A stretch of DNA of 64,000 nucleotides. Source: Glutamicibacter sp. MNS18. Its GTDB lineage: Bacteria > Actinomycetota > Actinomycetes > Actinomycetales > Micrococcaceae. The notes beneath the pieces were generated by a model that saw only the letters and a program-made list of their open reading frames with translations, was not told the DNA's origin and did not search any database. The stretch lies in NCBI RefSeq assembly GCF_026107515.2, contig NZ_JAPCHW010000001.1, positions 186,001 through 250,000 on the forward strand. The letters are read 5' to 3'. Both the position numbers and the translations under genes were made by a program. Positions 41,591 through 49,715 of this stretch are shown here, piece by piece; positions within the stretch are counted from its first letter, which is position 1; every line of letters begins with the position of its first letter.

Positions 41591-41662
41591 GCCCCCTTAG
41601 CTCAGTGGTAGAGCGCGTTCTTGGTAAGAACGAGGTCGCCGGATCGATTCCGGCAGGGGGCT
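41591..41662 (+). tRNA. tRNA-Thr (GGT), plus-strand copy
   Basis: 72-nt tRNA with the same sequence as the minus-strand copy. Anticodon GGT decodes ACC/ACT. CCA is not encoded. tRNA-Met follows 47 nt downstream, probably in one transcript. Confidence 0.93.
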
Positions 41663-41709
41663 CTGAGTGGGAAGTCATCTTGGCTTCTACTGGATGGTTT
41701 CCCACTTGT

Positions 41710-41783
41710 GGCGGTGTAGCTCAGCTGGTTAGAGCGCACGACTCATAATCGTGAGGTCCCGGGATCGAGTCCCGGCACCGCTA
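41710..41783 (+). tRNA. tRNA-Met (CAT), elongator type
   Basis: 74-nt tRNA. Acceptor stem GGCGGTG / CACCGCT includes a G-U first pair, which favours an elongator over an initiator tRNA. The anticodon is CAT in CACGA-CTCATAA-TCGTG. An Ile2 (lysidine) identity is not excluded. A terminator follows. Confidence 0.92.
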
Positions 41784-41790
41784 CCGAATC

Positions 41791-41823
41791 AAGACCCTCA
41801 GCGAAATGCTGGGGGTCTTTCTC
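41791..41823 (+). terminator. Terminator of the tRNA-Thr/tRNA-Met transcript, used as intron insertion site
   Basis: AAGACCCTCAGC pairs with GCTGGGGGTCTT around GAAAT and is followed by TCTC. The group II intron begins at the next base. Confidence 0.8.
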
Positions 41824-42490
41824 GTGTACGCCCAGCATGGGCGTCCACTTGAGGGTGAAAGTCCCTTGGAGGAGAAGGTGGTTTAACTCCTAGCCGAAGG
41901 CAACTGCGTCACCGTGAGATGGGGTGGGAAGGAAGCCGGAGGCGAAGCTTTGCACCGAGGAACACGAACCATATGTGAGGCATGTTTGCCGGGGTGAGCC
42001 AGCACGCGATGGTGAAGCCCGTTCCACCAGTTTTGTTCCATCAACAAACGGCAGATGTGTATATGTGGCAGGCGCAGGGTGAAAGTGGATGTTCTTGTCT
42101 GGGGAGGTCTGTCCCAGTGCATCATGGGCTTAGGTCTGTGGAGCGGTTGGGGCCGTGAGGTCAGCAACTGATGGGGCAGAAGTCAGCAGAGGTCATAGTA
42201 CCTGCCTGGGAATTCGCCTTGGGTGAGGAGCCCTGTGGCAAGCCTGAGACCCTTGGGGGTCGTTGACGGGGGGGGGGTAGGGAAGGGCTGAACGCTGGGA
42301 ATCGAGTATCTGAAGCAGTGGTACTCGTGTTCATCACGATAATCGTAGTCGCCCACCTTTCGTGGGGGGGGAAGAAAACTTTAGGAGTGCTCGATGGAAT
42401 CTTTGGTGCCTTCGACTTCTTCTGCGCGTAGTGATGAACCGGTGGCTGATGGGGATGAGCTCAGGGCTCACCAGACCTCACCGGTGTGCG
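41824..42490 (+). mobile_element. Group II intron, 5' part (3' truncated)
   Basis: The sequence starts GTGTACGCCCAGCATGGGCG, the GUGYG 5' boundary type of group II introns. It continues with GAGGGTGAAAGTCCC, GAAGGCAACTG, GGGAAGGAAGCC and GGTCATAGTACC, which match domain I ribozyme segments. It begins immediately after a terminator hairpin, the known target preference of class C introns. A short coding start for the intron protein follows at 42394. Domain V (the catalytic hairpin) and the reverse transcriptase are missing, so the intron should be dead. The right end is set by the change into ISL3-like sequence near 42500 and is approximate. Confidence 0.75.
42394..42490 (+). pseudogene. Remnant of the intron-encoded reverse transcriptase/maturase N-terminus
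   Basis: About 31 residues starting MESLVPSTSSARSDEPVADG remain, with TAGGAG upstream of the ATG. The frame then runs into unrelated sequence, so all reverse transcriptase motifs are lost. Assignment rests on the position in the intron and on recalled similarity of this N-terminus to intron proteins; it is moderate. Confidence 0.5.
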
Positions 42491-42506
42491 CGACTGAACC
42501 GGGCCC

Positions 42507-42640
42507 TCACGTTTACTGGACATGGTCCCCGGACGTTCCAAAGCGGTGTTTAAACCTGGCTGGCTGCACGGGAGGAAGAATGGAAGGACGGGATCGAAGT
42601 GGTCGCCATGGATGGGTTCACCGGCTTCCGCCAAACGTGG
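42507..42640 (+). pseudogene. ISL3 family transposase fragment, frameshifted
   Basis: A central piece of a DDE transposase is readable as RLLDMVPGRSKAVFK, then, after a one-base deletion near 42554, TWLAAREEEWKDG and IEVVAMDGFTGF. These blocks are typical of ISL3 transposases and include a catalytic-region Asp (VVAMDGF). Both ends of the gene are missing. The left side abuts the intron remnant, and the right side overlaps the end of the alarmone synthetase gene on the other strand. Confidence 0.6.
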
Positions 42641-43382
42641 TTCCATCCACGGTGTCGTTGTTCCGTGCCAGGTCCCAGAGTTTTTCCCACAGTTGTTCGT
42701 CGAAACCGGTGCCGGCCGTCTCCGGCCCTTCTCCAGCCTGGTCGCCGTGGACTTCGTCATACAGATGCTCCATGTGCTTGTCCAGATGTTCGGCTGCGCT
42801 GGCAGCCGATGCCAGGCTTTGTACCAGGTGTTCCGGGACCTCTCCTTCGTACTTATAGAAGATCTTGTGCTCCAGGCTGGCCCAGAAATCCTGGGCGATG
42901 GTGCGGATCTGGACCTCCACGATCACTGGCACCGGACCTTCCGAGAGGTAGACCGGCAACTCGACGATGGCGTGGAGTGATTTGTATCCGTTGGGTTTGG
43001 GATTCTTGATGTAGTCCTTGATCTCCAAGACCCGGATATCGTGCTGCGAGGTGATCATATCCAGCACGTGGTAGGTGTCCTTCAGGAAGCTGCAGGTGAT
43101 ACGGATCCCCGCAATATCGGTGATGTTCTTCCGGATCTCATCCAGGGTCGGTACGCACCCGCGTCGGACGACCTTCTCCAGAATGCCTTCGGGACTCTTG
43201 ACGCGGGAGGTGACATGCTCGATGGGGTTGTACTGGTGCAGGTGGATGAACTCTTCGCGCAGGATGGAGACCTTTGTCAGCATCTCGTCCACTCCGAACC
43301 GGTATTCCATCATGAAGCGCGGCAGTTTCTGGCGCAGGGTGCGGGCGAAAACGAGCATTTGCTCCGGGGGAGCAGCGCTCAT
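42618..43382 (-). CDS. Small GTP pyrophosphokinase (RelA/SpoT synthetase domain protein)
   Basis: Single-domain alarmone synthetase, about 254 aa, making (p)ppGpp from GTP/GDP and ATP. Synthetase motifs are present: RKNITDIAGIRITCSF, IKDYIKNPKPNGYKSLHAI and VEVQIRTIAQDFWASLEHK. There is no HD hydrolase, TGS or ACT domain. The C-terminal end (after LWDLARNN) runs into the ISL3 remnant and may be foreign. ATG 43382 is chosen, but its ribosome site is poor. GTG 43391 or longer in-frame starts up to 43583 are possible; longer forms overlap the divergent AraC gene region. Confidence 0.8.
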   Translation of the reverse strand: MSAAPPEQMLVFARTLRQKLPRFMMEYRFGVDEMLTKVSILREEFIHLHQYNPIEHVTSRVKSPEGILEKVVRRGCVPTLDEIRKNITDIAGIRITCSFLKDTYHVLDMITSQHDIRVLEIKDYIKNPKPNGYKSLHAIVELPVYLSEGPVPVIVEVQIRTIAQDFWASLEHKIFYKYEGEVPEHLVQSLASAASAAEHLDKHMEHLYDEVHGDQAGEGPETAGTGFDEQLWEKLWDLARNNDTVDGTTFGGSR

Positions 43383-43608
43383 CTGGTTCACGATGCTGGA
43401 TTCGGTTGTGGCGATTTCCTGGCTTGGCTTAATTGCTCTCACCCCTGTGGCTGGATGAACCGGTGACCTGCCGGTAGTTGGTCGGCCGGCGCGGTTCGCA
43501 TACTTAATGACTTCTATTGATGGCAGACTATATCGTGCTCCTTTGAGCGCGGTCAGAATCACCCGAAGACCGCACATGCCCAATTCGGCGAAAGCGGGGA
43601 AACTGTCG

Positions 43609-44385
43609 ATGGAATCCGGCGTTGACCATCGTTCTCTACCGGTATTCGAGGCCGGGTCCGTAGAGGTGCCCTTTGCGATCTACCATTTCCAGGAGAAGGT
43701 CAGCCGGGAAACGCGATGGTCGGCACATTCGCATCCCACTCACGAACTGCTGTGGAACGACCGCGGGGCATCACAAGTCACCGTGGGGGATAAGACCTGG
43801 ACCATATCGCGTAACACCGGTGTCTGGATGCCAGCAGGGATGCTTCACTCCGGGATGGCGCCAGCAGACAGCTGGTGCAACTCCACCCACTTCGGTTTCC
43901 ACGCTGTCACCTCGATTTCCGATACGCCGGTGGCGGTAGAGGTTGACGAACTGTTGCGCCTGTTGTTGAAGCGGTTGGCGGCACCAGGGCTCAGTGAGAA
44001 GTCCCGCAGGATCACCGAAGCGGCGGTCGTGGACAACCTCGCGCCGGCGACACACGAGGTCATACTCCAGATCCCGCACGGCGATCTTTTGCGGCCGCTG
44101 GTGCAGGCGCTCACCAAGGATCCGGGGGATCAGCGCACCTTGGCTGACTGGGCCGCGGAACTGAATGTCAGCTCGCGCACCGTGACCCGTGCCTTCCAAA
44201 CCGAGACGGGTGTAGGTTTCAGCGCCTGGCTGGGCATGTTGCGGCTGCAATGGGCGATTACACAGCTGTCCTGCGGTGAGGATACCGAATGGATTGCCGA
44301 GAAACTGGGCTATCGTTCGCTCAGCGCCTTCGGGGCGGCCTTCAAGCGTGGAACCGGTAGCACCCCCAGCGCATTCCGGCCGTAG
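43609..44385 (+). CDS. AraC family transcriptional regulator
   Basis: 258-aa regulator. An N-terminal cupin-like sensing domain (WSAHSHPTHELLWNDRG, with metal-type His) is followed by a C-terminal double HTH: WAAELNVSSRTVTRAFQTETG and WIAEKLGYRSLSAFGAAFKR (each shown in part). It ends in TPSAFRP, as usual. The ATG at 43609 has GGGGAAA upstream; an ATG at 43576 is the alternative. It lies directly upstream of a siderophore importer operon, so it may sense a siderophore or iron complex and activate those genes. Confidence 0.82.
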   Translation: MESGVDHRSLPVFEAGSVEVPFAIYHFQEKVSRETRWSAHSHPTHELLWNDRGASQVTVGDKTWTISRNTGVWMPAGMLHSGMAPADSWCNSTHFGFHAVTSISDTPVAVEVDELLRLLLKRLAAPGLSEKSRRITEAAVVDNLAPATHEVILQIPHGDLLRPLVQALTKDPGDQRTLADWAAELNVSSRTVTRAFQTETGVGFSAWLGMLRLQWAITQLSCGEDTEWIAEKLGYRSLSAFGAAFKRGTGSTPSAFRP

Positions 44386-44479
44386 GGAGGGACAGTACCG
44401 CGATACCCACGGTGTCTGAATCGCGATATTTCTGTCCAATCCCAGCGATTGCGCCTCGATGGCCGTGGATCTACCATGG

Positions 44480-44498
44480 CTAGGGAAGGCTCACCTTA
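44480..44498. promoter_or_regulatory. DtxR/IdeR-type iron box 1
   Basis: CTAGGGAAGGCTCACCTTA agrees at 14 of 19 positions with the DtxR consensus (TTAGGTTAGGCTAACCTAA). It lies 112 bp upstream of the siderophore-binding protein gene. Confidence 0.6.
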
Positions 44499-44536
44499 TC
44501 TTCATCCTTCCCATTAGGTACGCTCCATGTTGCGTA

Positions 44537-44555
44537 GCCGGGTAGCCTAACCAAC
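44537..44555. promoter_or_regulatory. DtxR/IdeR-type iron box 2
   Basis: The core GGGTAGCCTAACC (44540-44552) matches the inner iron-box palindrome GGTTAGCCTAACC at 12 of 13 positions; the outer arms fit poorly. Confidence 0.5.
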
Positions 44556-44609
44556 GGGACGGGAAATTCAGTGTTGGGCCACTGTTGAAACGAATCTGGA
44601 GAAACACCT

Positions 44610-45647
44610 ATGCGTAGGCACATGAATATGGCCGCGAAGGCTGTGGCATTGGCCGCAGCTGCCGCATTGACCTTGAGCGGCTGCGGTTCGACCGCACAGC
44701 CCGAAGCCGCTACCGGCACCGAAGCCCAGGGCGGAGCCGACTACCCGCGCACGATCGAGCATGCGCTGGGCACCACCGAACTGACCGAAAAACCGGAACG
44801 TATCGCCACGATCCAGTGGTCCAACCACGAAGTACCACTGGCCCTGGGGGTGGTTCCTGTTGGCATGGCGGCCGCGAACTTCGGCGACGACGACGGCAAC
44901 GGGCTGCTTCCCTGGGTCGAGGACAAGCTCGAGGAACTGGGAGGTGAGATGCCGGTGCTCTTCGACGAGACCGACGGGATCGATTTCGAAGCGGTCGCCG
45001 ACAGCAACCCGGATGTCATCCTGGCCGCGTACTCGGGTTTGACCGAGGAGGACTACGCGACGCTGAGCAAGATCGCCCCCGTTGTCGCCTACCCGGAAGC
45101 AGCCTGGGCCACCAGCTGGCGGGATAACATCCTGTTGAACTCCCAGGGCATGGGCATGGCAGCCGAAGGCCAGGCACTTGTTGCCGACTTGGAGGAGCAA
45201 ATCGACACCGCGGTGGCCAAGCATCCCGAACTTCAGGGCAAATCGGCCATGTTCATGACCCACGTGGACCCCTCCGATCTCAGCGAGGTCAGCTTCTACA
45301 CCACCCACGACACCCGTACCGCCTTCTTCTCCGATTTGGGCCTGGAAACCCCGGCCTCGGTGGCCAAGGCCTCGGAAGGCGAGGTGAAGTTCTCCGGGAC
45401 CATCTCCGCCGAACGGGTGGACGACTTCGCCGATGTGGACATCATTGTCACCTACGGCGACGAATCCCTGGTCGAGACGCTGGAATCGGACCCGTTGCTC
45501 TCGCAGATGCCTGCCGTGAAGAACGGGGCCATCGTGGCCCTGGACGGCACCGGACCGCTGGGCACTGCCGCCAATCCGACCCCATTGGCGATTTCCTGGG
45601 TGCTGGATGATTACCTGGACCTGTTGGCCGAAGCCGCTGCCAAGTAG
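44610..45647 (+). CDS. Iron-siderophore ABC transporter substrate-binding lipoprotein
   Basis: FecB/FepB-type binding protein, 345 aa. The lipoprotein signal ends LSGC (Cys 25). The mature part begins with YPRTIEHALGTTELTEKPERIATIQW, typical of class III binding proteins, and includes NPDVILAAYSGLTEEDY. A GGAGAAA site precedes the ATG. First gene of a four-gene import operon, preceded by two iron boxes and an AraC regulator gene. The ligand is likely a ferric hydroxamate or citrate-type siderophore; no siderophore synthesis genes are in the window. Confidence 0.92.
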   Translation: MRRHMNMAAKAVALAAAAALTLSGCGSTAQPEAATGTEAQGGADYPRTIEHALGTTELTEKPERIATIQWSNHEVPLALGVVPVGMAAANFGDDDGNGLLPWVEDKLEELGGEMPVLFDETDGIDFEAVADSNPDVILAAYSGLTEEDYATLSKIAPVVAYPEAAWATSWRDNILLNSQGMGMAAEGQALVADLEEQIDTAVAKHPELQGKSAMFMTHVDPSDLSEVSFYTTHDTRTAFFSDLGLETPASVAKASEGEVKFSGTISAERVDDFADVDIIVTYGDESLVETLESDPLLSQMPAVKNGAIVALDGTGPLGTAANPTPLAISWVLDDYLDLLAEAAAK

Positions 45648-45650
45648 CCG

Positions 45651-46694
45651 ATGACCGTCACCACCACACTGCCCGACGTGGGCGCCGCGGACTTGCGGCG
45701 TCCGCGGCGGGCGCGTCTGCTCGCCCTGTTGGTTCTGGCCGTGACCGTACTGCTGCTTTGTACGCTGTCCCTGATGATCGGCTCACGGGATGTGGGATGG
45801 AACGACCTGTTGCGCGGCCTGGGCGGGTACTCCGAGACCATTTCCGAAGCCGCGGTGGCCAAACGCCTGCCCCGCACCGTGCTGGGGCTGGTCGTAGGTG
45901 CGGCGCTTGGCCTGTCCGGTGCGGTCATGCAGGCGGTCACCCGCAACCCGTTGGCGGACCCCAGCATCCTGGGCGTGAATATGGGCGCGTCGCTGGCCGT
46001 GGTGACCGGTATCGCCTGGTTCGGGTTGAACACCGCGCACGGGTACCTGTGGAGCGCCATCCTCGGTGCGGCGTTGACCGCCGTGTTCGTCTACGTGGTG
46101 GGGTCGTTGGGGCGCGGCGGGGCCACCCCGCTGAAACTTGCCCTGGCCGGTGCGGCCACCAGCGCCGCACTGGCCTCGTTCATCACCGCGGTGGCCCTGC
46201 CCCGCGGGGACATCTCGGCCAATATCCGTTCCTGGCAGATCGGTGGGGTCGGCGGGGCCACCTTCGCCACCATGAGCCCCATGTTCTCCTTCTTCCTGGC
46301 CGGGATCCTGATCAGCTTCGCCTGCGCGCGCAGCCTGAATTCACTGGCCCTGGGTGACGAACTGGCCGTCGGTCTGGGGGAGCGGGTGGTGTGGGTCCGA
46401 GCCCTGGCCGCTGCCGGGGCCGTGATCCTGTGCGGTGCGGCCACCGCAGTGGCCGGACCCATCGGATTCGTCGGCCTGGTCATCCCGCACCTGTGCCGGC
46501 TTCTGGTCGGTGTCGACCAACGGTGGTTGCTGCCTTTCTCCGCCTTGGCCGGGGCAGCCCTGCTGGTGGCCGCCGATGTCCTGGGGCGGATCGTGGCCCG
46601 CCCGGCCGAACTCGACGTCGGGATCATCACCGCCCTGATCGGAGCCCCGGTCTTCATCGCGATCGTCCGCCGAAGCAGAATGCGCGAACTATGA
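45651..46694 (+). CDS. FecCD family iron ABC transporter permease (first)
   Basis: Membrane subunit of 347 aa with about nine or ten helices. FecCD motifs are RLPRTVLGLVVGAALGLSGAVMQ (shown in part), NPLADPSILGVNMGAS and GPIGFVGLVIPHLCRLLVG, the last being the ATPase-coupling helix. It starts 3 nt after the binding-protein stop and its own stop overlaps the start of the next gene by ATGA. It forms a heterodimeric channel with the second permease. Confidence 0.92.
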   Translation: MTVTTTLPDVGAADLRRPRRARLLALLVLAVTVLLLCTLSLMIGSRDVGWNDLLRGLGGYSETISEAAVAKRLPRTVLGLVVGAALGLSGAVMQAVTRNPLADPSILGVNMGASLAVVTGIAWFGLNTAHGYLWSAILGAALTAVFVYVVGSLGRGGATPLKLALAGAATSAALASFITAVALPRGDISANIRSWQIGGVGGATFATMSPMFSFFLAGILISFACARSLNSLALGDELAVGLGERVVWVRALAAAGAVILCGAATAVAGPIGFVGLVIPHLCRLLVGVDQRWLLPFSALAGAALLVAADVLGRIVARPAELDVGIITALIGAPVFIAIVRRSRMREL

Positions 46695-47779
46695 GCACCA
46701 GTACCAGCACGAACCCCCTTCAGGGGACGGATACCGGAGCGCCGGCCACTGCCCGTACCGCAGGCAGGCTGGCACGGCTGCGCTCCCAGCGCACGGCCCG
46801 ACGCCGCTGGGTCATCGGCCTGCTGGCCACCGCGGTGCTGCTGTTGGCCGTGCTGAGCCTGTGCCTGGGACAAACCCACTACTCCCCGGCCCAGGTCTGG
46901 CAGGTGATCAGCGGTGATCAGGTTCCCGGGGCCACCTTCACGGTCGGCGAGCTACGCATCCCGCGTACCGTCATGGCCCTGGTGGCGGGCTTGAGCTTCG
47001 GCTTGGCCGGGGTCACCTTCCAAACCATGCTGCGCAATCCGCTGGCCAGCCCGGACATCATCGGTATCAGTTCCGGGGCCTCCGCGGCGGCGGCCTTCGC
47101 CATCATCACCCTCTCGGCCAGCGGGGCGGTGGTCTCCACGTTCGCGATCACCGCCGGGCTCGGGGTGGCCCTGCTGGTGTACATGCTGGCCTACAAAGGC
47201 GGTGCGGCCGGGACCCGGCTGATCTTGGTGGGGATCGGCATCGCGGCCATGCTCGACTCGGCCATCAACTACCTGCTGACCCAGGCCGGACAATGGGATC
47301 TGCAAGTGGCCCTGCGCTGGCTGACCGGCAGCCTGAACGGCACCACCTGGAGCCAGGTCATCCCGGCCCTGATCGCCTTGCTGGTGCTCGCACCGGTGCT
47401 CCTGGGGCAGGGGCGCAACCTCTCCAGCCTCCAACTGGGTGATGACACGGCAGCTGGGTTGGGGGTGCGGGTCGAACGCACCCGGTTACTGGCCATCATC
47501 GCCGCGGTGGGCCTGATTTCCTTCGCCACCGCCGCCACCGGGCCGATCGCCTTTGTCGCCTTCCTCTCCGGCCCGATCGCCGCCCGCATCATCGGACCAC
47601 GCGGTTGCCTGCTGCTGCCTGCAGCCCTGGTTGGTGCCCTGCTGGTGATGGTGGGGGATTTCTGCGGACAATACCTGCTCCCGGCCCGCTACCCGGTGGG
47701 GATCGTCACCGGGATCCTGGGCGCTCCCTACCTGATTTACCTGATCATCCGTTCCAACCGCAGCCAAGGGGCCCTATAG
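46691..47779 (+). CDS. FecCD family iron ABC transporter permease (second)
   Basis: Partner membrane subunit of 362 aa. After a basic N-terminus of about 45 residues come RIPRTVMALVAGLSFGLAG, NPLASPDIIGISSGASAAAA and GPIAFVAFLSGPIAARIIG. The ATG at 46691 overlaps the previous stop codon (ATGA). The ATPase gene follows 2 nt downstream. The long polar N-terminus distinguishes it from the first permease. Confidence 0.92.
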   Translation: MSTSTSTNPLQGTDTGAPATARTAGRLARLRSQRTARRRWVIGLLATAVLLLAVLSLCLGQTHYSPAQVWQVISGDQVPGATFTVGELRIPRTVMALVAGLSFGLAGVTFQTMLRNPLASPDIIGISSGASAAAAFAIITLSASGAVVSTFAITAGLGVALLVYMLAYKGGAAGTRLILVGIGIAAMLDSAINYLLTQAGQWDLQVALRWLTGSLNGTTWSQVIPALIALLVLAPVLLGQGRNLSSLQLGDDTAAGLGVRVERTRLLAIIAAVGLISFATAATGPIAFVAFLSGPIAARIIGPRGCLLLPAALVGALLVMVGDFCGQYLLPARYPVGIVTGILGAPYLIYLIIRSNRSQGAL

Positions 47780-47781
47780 AC

Positions 47782-48630
47782 ATGCCAGCGCAGCACACCA
47801 TGCCCAATGCCACGACCAAGACATCGCACCAGCTCGGCGCCTCGGCGCTCGCCGTGGGCTACGGTGAGCGCGCCGTCATTCAGGGACTGGACCTGCAGGT
47901 ACCCGATGGTGCGATCACCACCATCGTGGGGCCCAATGCCTGCGGCAAGTCCACGCTGCTGCGTTCCATGTCCCGGCTGCTCAAACCCCGGCAGGGGCAG
48001 GTGCTGCTCGACGGCAACGCCGTGCACCGGCTGCCTGCCAAGGAACTGGCCAGGACCCTGGGACTGCTGCCGCAAACCCCGTTGGCGCCTGAGGGGATTA
48101 CCGTGGCGGATTTGGTCGGACGCGGCCGGCAGCCGCACCAGAAACTGTTGGCCCGTTGGTCCACGGCCGATGACCTGGCGGTAGCCGAGGCATTGGAATT
48201 GACCAACACCGCCGGGCTGGCTGAACGGGCCGTGGATGAGCTCTCCGGAGGGCAACGCCAACGGGTCTGGATCGCCATGGCGCTGGCGCAACAAACCGAC
48301 ATCCTGCTGCTCGACGAGCCGACCACCTTCCTGGACGTGGCCCACCAGGTGGAGGTGCTGGACCTGCTCACCGACCTGAACCGCGCCCGTGGCACCACGA
48401 TCGTGATGGTGCTGCACGATCTGAACCTGGCTGCACGCTACGGCCAACACCTGGTGGCCATGCGGGAAGGGAAGATCGTGGCCAACGGGGAACCCGGCCA
48501 GGTGCTCACCGCCGAGGTGGTGGCCACGGTCTTCGGGCTCTGCTGCCAGGTGATCGCCGACCCCACCACCAACAAGCCATTGATCCTGCCGGTGGGACGC
48601 CACCACATGCTGGAATCGGCCACACGCTGA
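47782..48630 (+). CDS. Iron-siderophore ABC transporter ATP-binding protein
   Basis: FecE/FepC-type ATPase, 282 aa. Walker A VGPNACGKSTLL (residues about 53-60), Q-loop LLPQTPLAPEGITV, signature LSGGQRQRVWIAMALAQ, Walker B ILLLDEPTTFLD and H-loop VLHDLNLAARY. ATG at 47782 comes 2 nt after the second permease. It completes the importer. An AT-less terminator is not obvious after it. Confidence 0.93.
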   Translation: MPAQHTMPNATTKTSHQLGASALAVGYGERAVIQGLDLQVPDGAITTIVGPNACGKSTLLRSMSRLLKPRQGQVLLDGNAVHRLPAKELARTLGLLPQTPLAPEGITVADLVGRGRQPHQKLLARWSTADDLAVAEALELTNTAGLAERAVDELSGGQRQRVWIAMALAQQTDILLLDEPTTFLDVAHQVEVLDLLTDLNRARGTTIVMVLHDLNLAARYGQHLVAMREGKIVANGEPGQVLTAEVVATVFGLCCQVIADPTTNKPLILPVGRHHMLESATR

Positions 48631-48700
48631 GTAGCGGTCCGGCATTGCCGCCGTCCATGCCCTACGGTGGATAACGCAATAACATCGAGGGAAGGCGCAC

Positions 48701-49642
48701 ATGGAACTGGCACGTCAGAGCATGGCACTGTGCCACGGTATCGGTTTTTCACCCACCGAACGCTCACCGTTCCTGCGGCTGCGCCACGGTGGGCAGTGGA
48801 TCAACGAACCCCTGGATGAGGGGCGCACCTTCTCGCTGCAGATCGGGGAGACGAAATGGTGCCTGGGGTACGTGAGGATGTCGGATGATGGCCGACGCAG
48901 CCACCACATCTGCCCGCGCACCAAGGCGCTGAACAGCGGAACCCAGTGCGCGGCATGCCGCCGGCTGGATCAAACCAAGTTCATGCACCACTTCCACAAG
49001 ACCGGTGAAGCCCCCGAGGGTCTGCGCCGCTACCTGGAACAACCCCACTTCCTCTATGTGGCCTCCTTCGCCAACGGGACCACCAAGGTCGGGACGACCT
49101 CCACACAAAGCAAGTGGACCCGTCTGGTCACCCAGGGCGCGGTCAGCGCCCGCTACATCGCCCGGGCCGCCGATGGGGCGGCCATCCGCATCCTGGAAGA
49201 CCTGGTCACCGAACATTGCGGTCTGCGCCAACAGGTACGCCAAAAGGCCAAGATCCAGGGCTTGTGCTCCTGGGAACACAACCTGGATTCGCTTGAGTCA
49301 CTGAATACCGGGCAGGCCGAGAGGGCCCGAGCCTTCCTGGCCGCACAGCGCGGCCTGGAAGGCTACGGGATCACCCTGCTGGACGAGCCCTGGCAGCAAC
49401 CGGAGTATGGTCGCAGCGTGGTGCGGGCCTGGGACGACCGCTCCCTGCAGGCCTGGCCCGGGGGATTGCCCGGACGGAAGATCTCACTGCAGCTGCGCGG
49501 GGTGCTGGGCCAAAGCCTGATGGTGGATACCGGGCCGGAAACCAACCTGGTGGTGCTCGATGCCGCCGAACTGAAGACCCGATCGCTGCGGGTGGGCCCG
49601 GCCCACTTCGGGGAACAAGGCGGACAGTCCAGCCTGTTCTGA
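48701..49642 (+). CDS. DUF2797 domain-containing protein
   Basis: Uncharacterised protein of 313 aa that fills the DUF2797 profile. A zinc-like cluster is visible in HHICPRTKALNSGTQCAACR (Cys at C-x11-C-x2-C spacing with preceding His). It is followed by FLYVASFANGTTKVGTT, then RLVTQGAVSARYIA, an arrangement that recalls a GIY-YIG nuclease fold. The ATG at 48701 has GGGAAGG upstream. It is transcribed alone, and the function is unknown. Confidence 0.8.
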   Translation: MELARQSMALCHGIGFSPTERSPFLRLRHGGQWINEPLDEGRTFSLQIGETKWCLGYVRMSDDGRRSHHICPRTKALNSGTQCAACRRLDQTKFMHHFHKTGEAPEGLRRYLEQPHFLYVASFANGTTKVGTTSTQSKWTRLVTQGAVSARYIARAADGAAIRILEDLVTEHCGLRQQVRQKAKIQGLCSWEHNLDSLESLNTGQAERARAFLAAQRGLEGYGITLLDEPWQQPEYGRSVVRAWDDRSLQAWPGGLPGRKISLQLRGVLGQSLMVDTGPETNLVVLDAAELKTRSLRVGPAHFGEQGGQSSLF

Positions 49643-49703
49643 ATCACCGTGGGGTTCCGCGGATCACGCGAGGGCAAACCACGTTCCGGCCCGGAGGCTG
49701 AAC

Positions 49704-49709
49704 TAGACT
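49704..49709 (+). promoter_or_regulatory. -10 box TAGACT for the small membrane protein gene
   Basis: TAGACT ends 6 nt before the ATG at 49716 and fits a leaderless transcript. Confidence 0.5.
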
Positions 49710-49715
49710 GGAACC

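Noticed and set aside
43041-43466. Plus-strand frames opposite the alarmone synthetase
   Set aside because: Shadow frames; the minus strand has the RelA/SpoT motifs.
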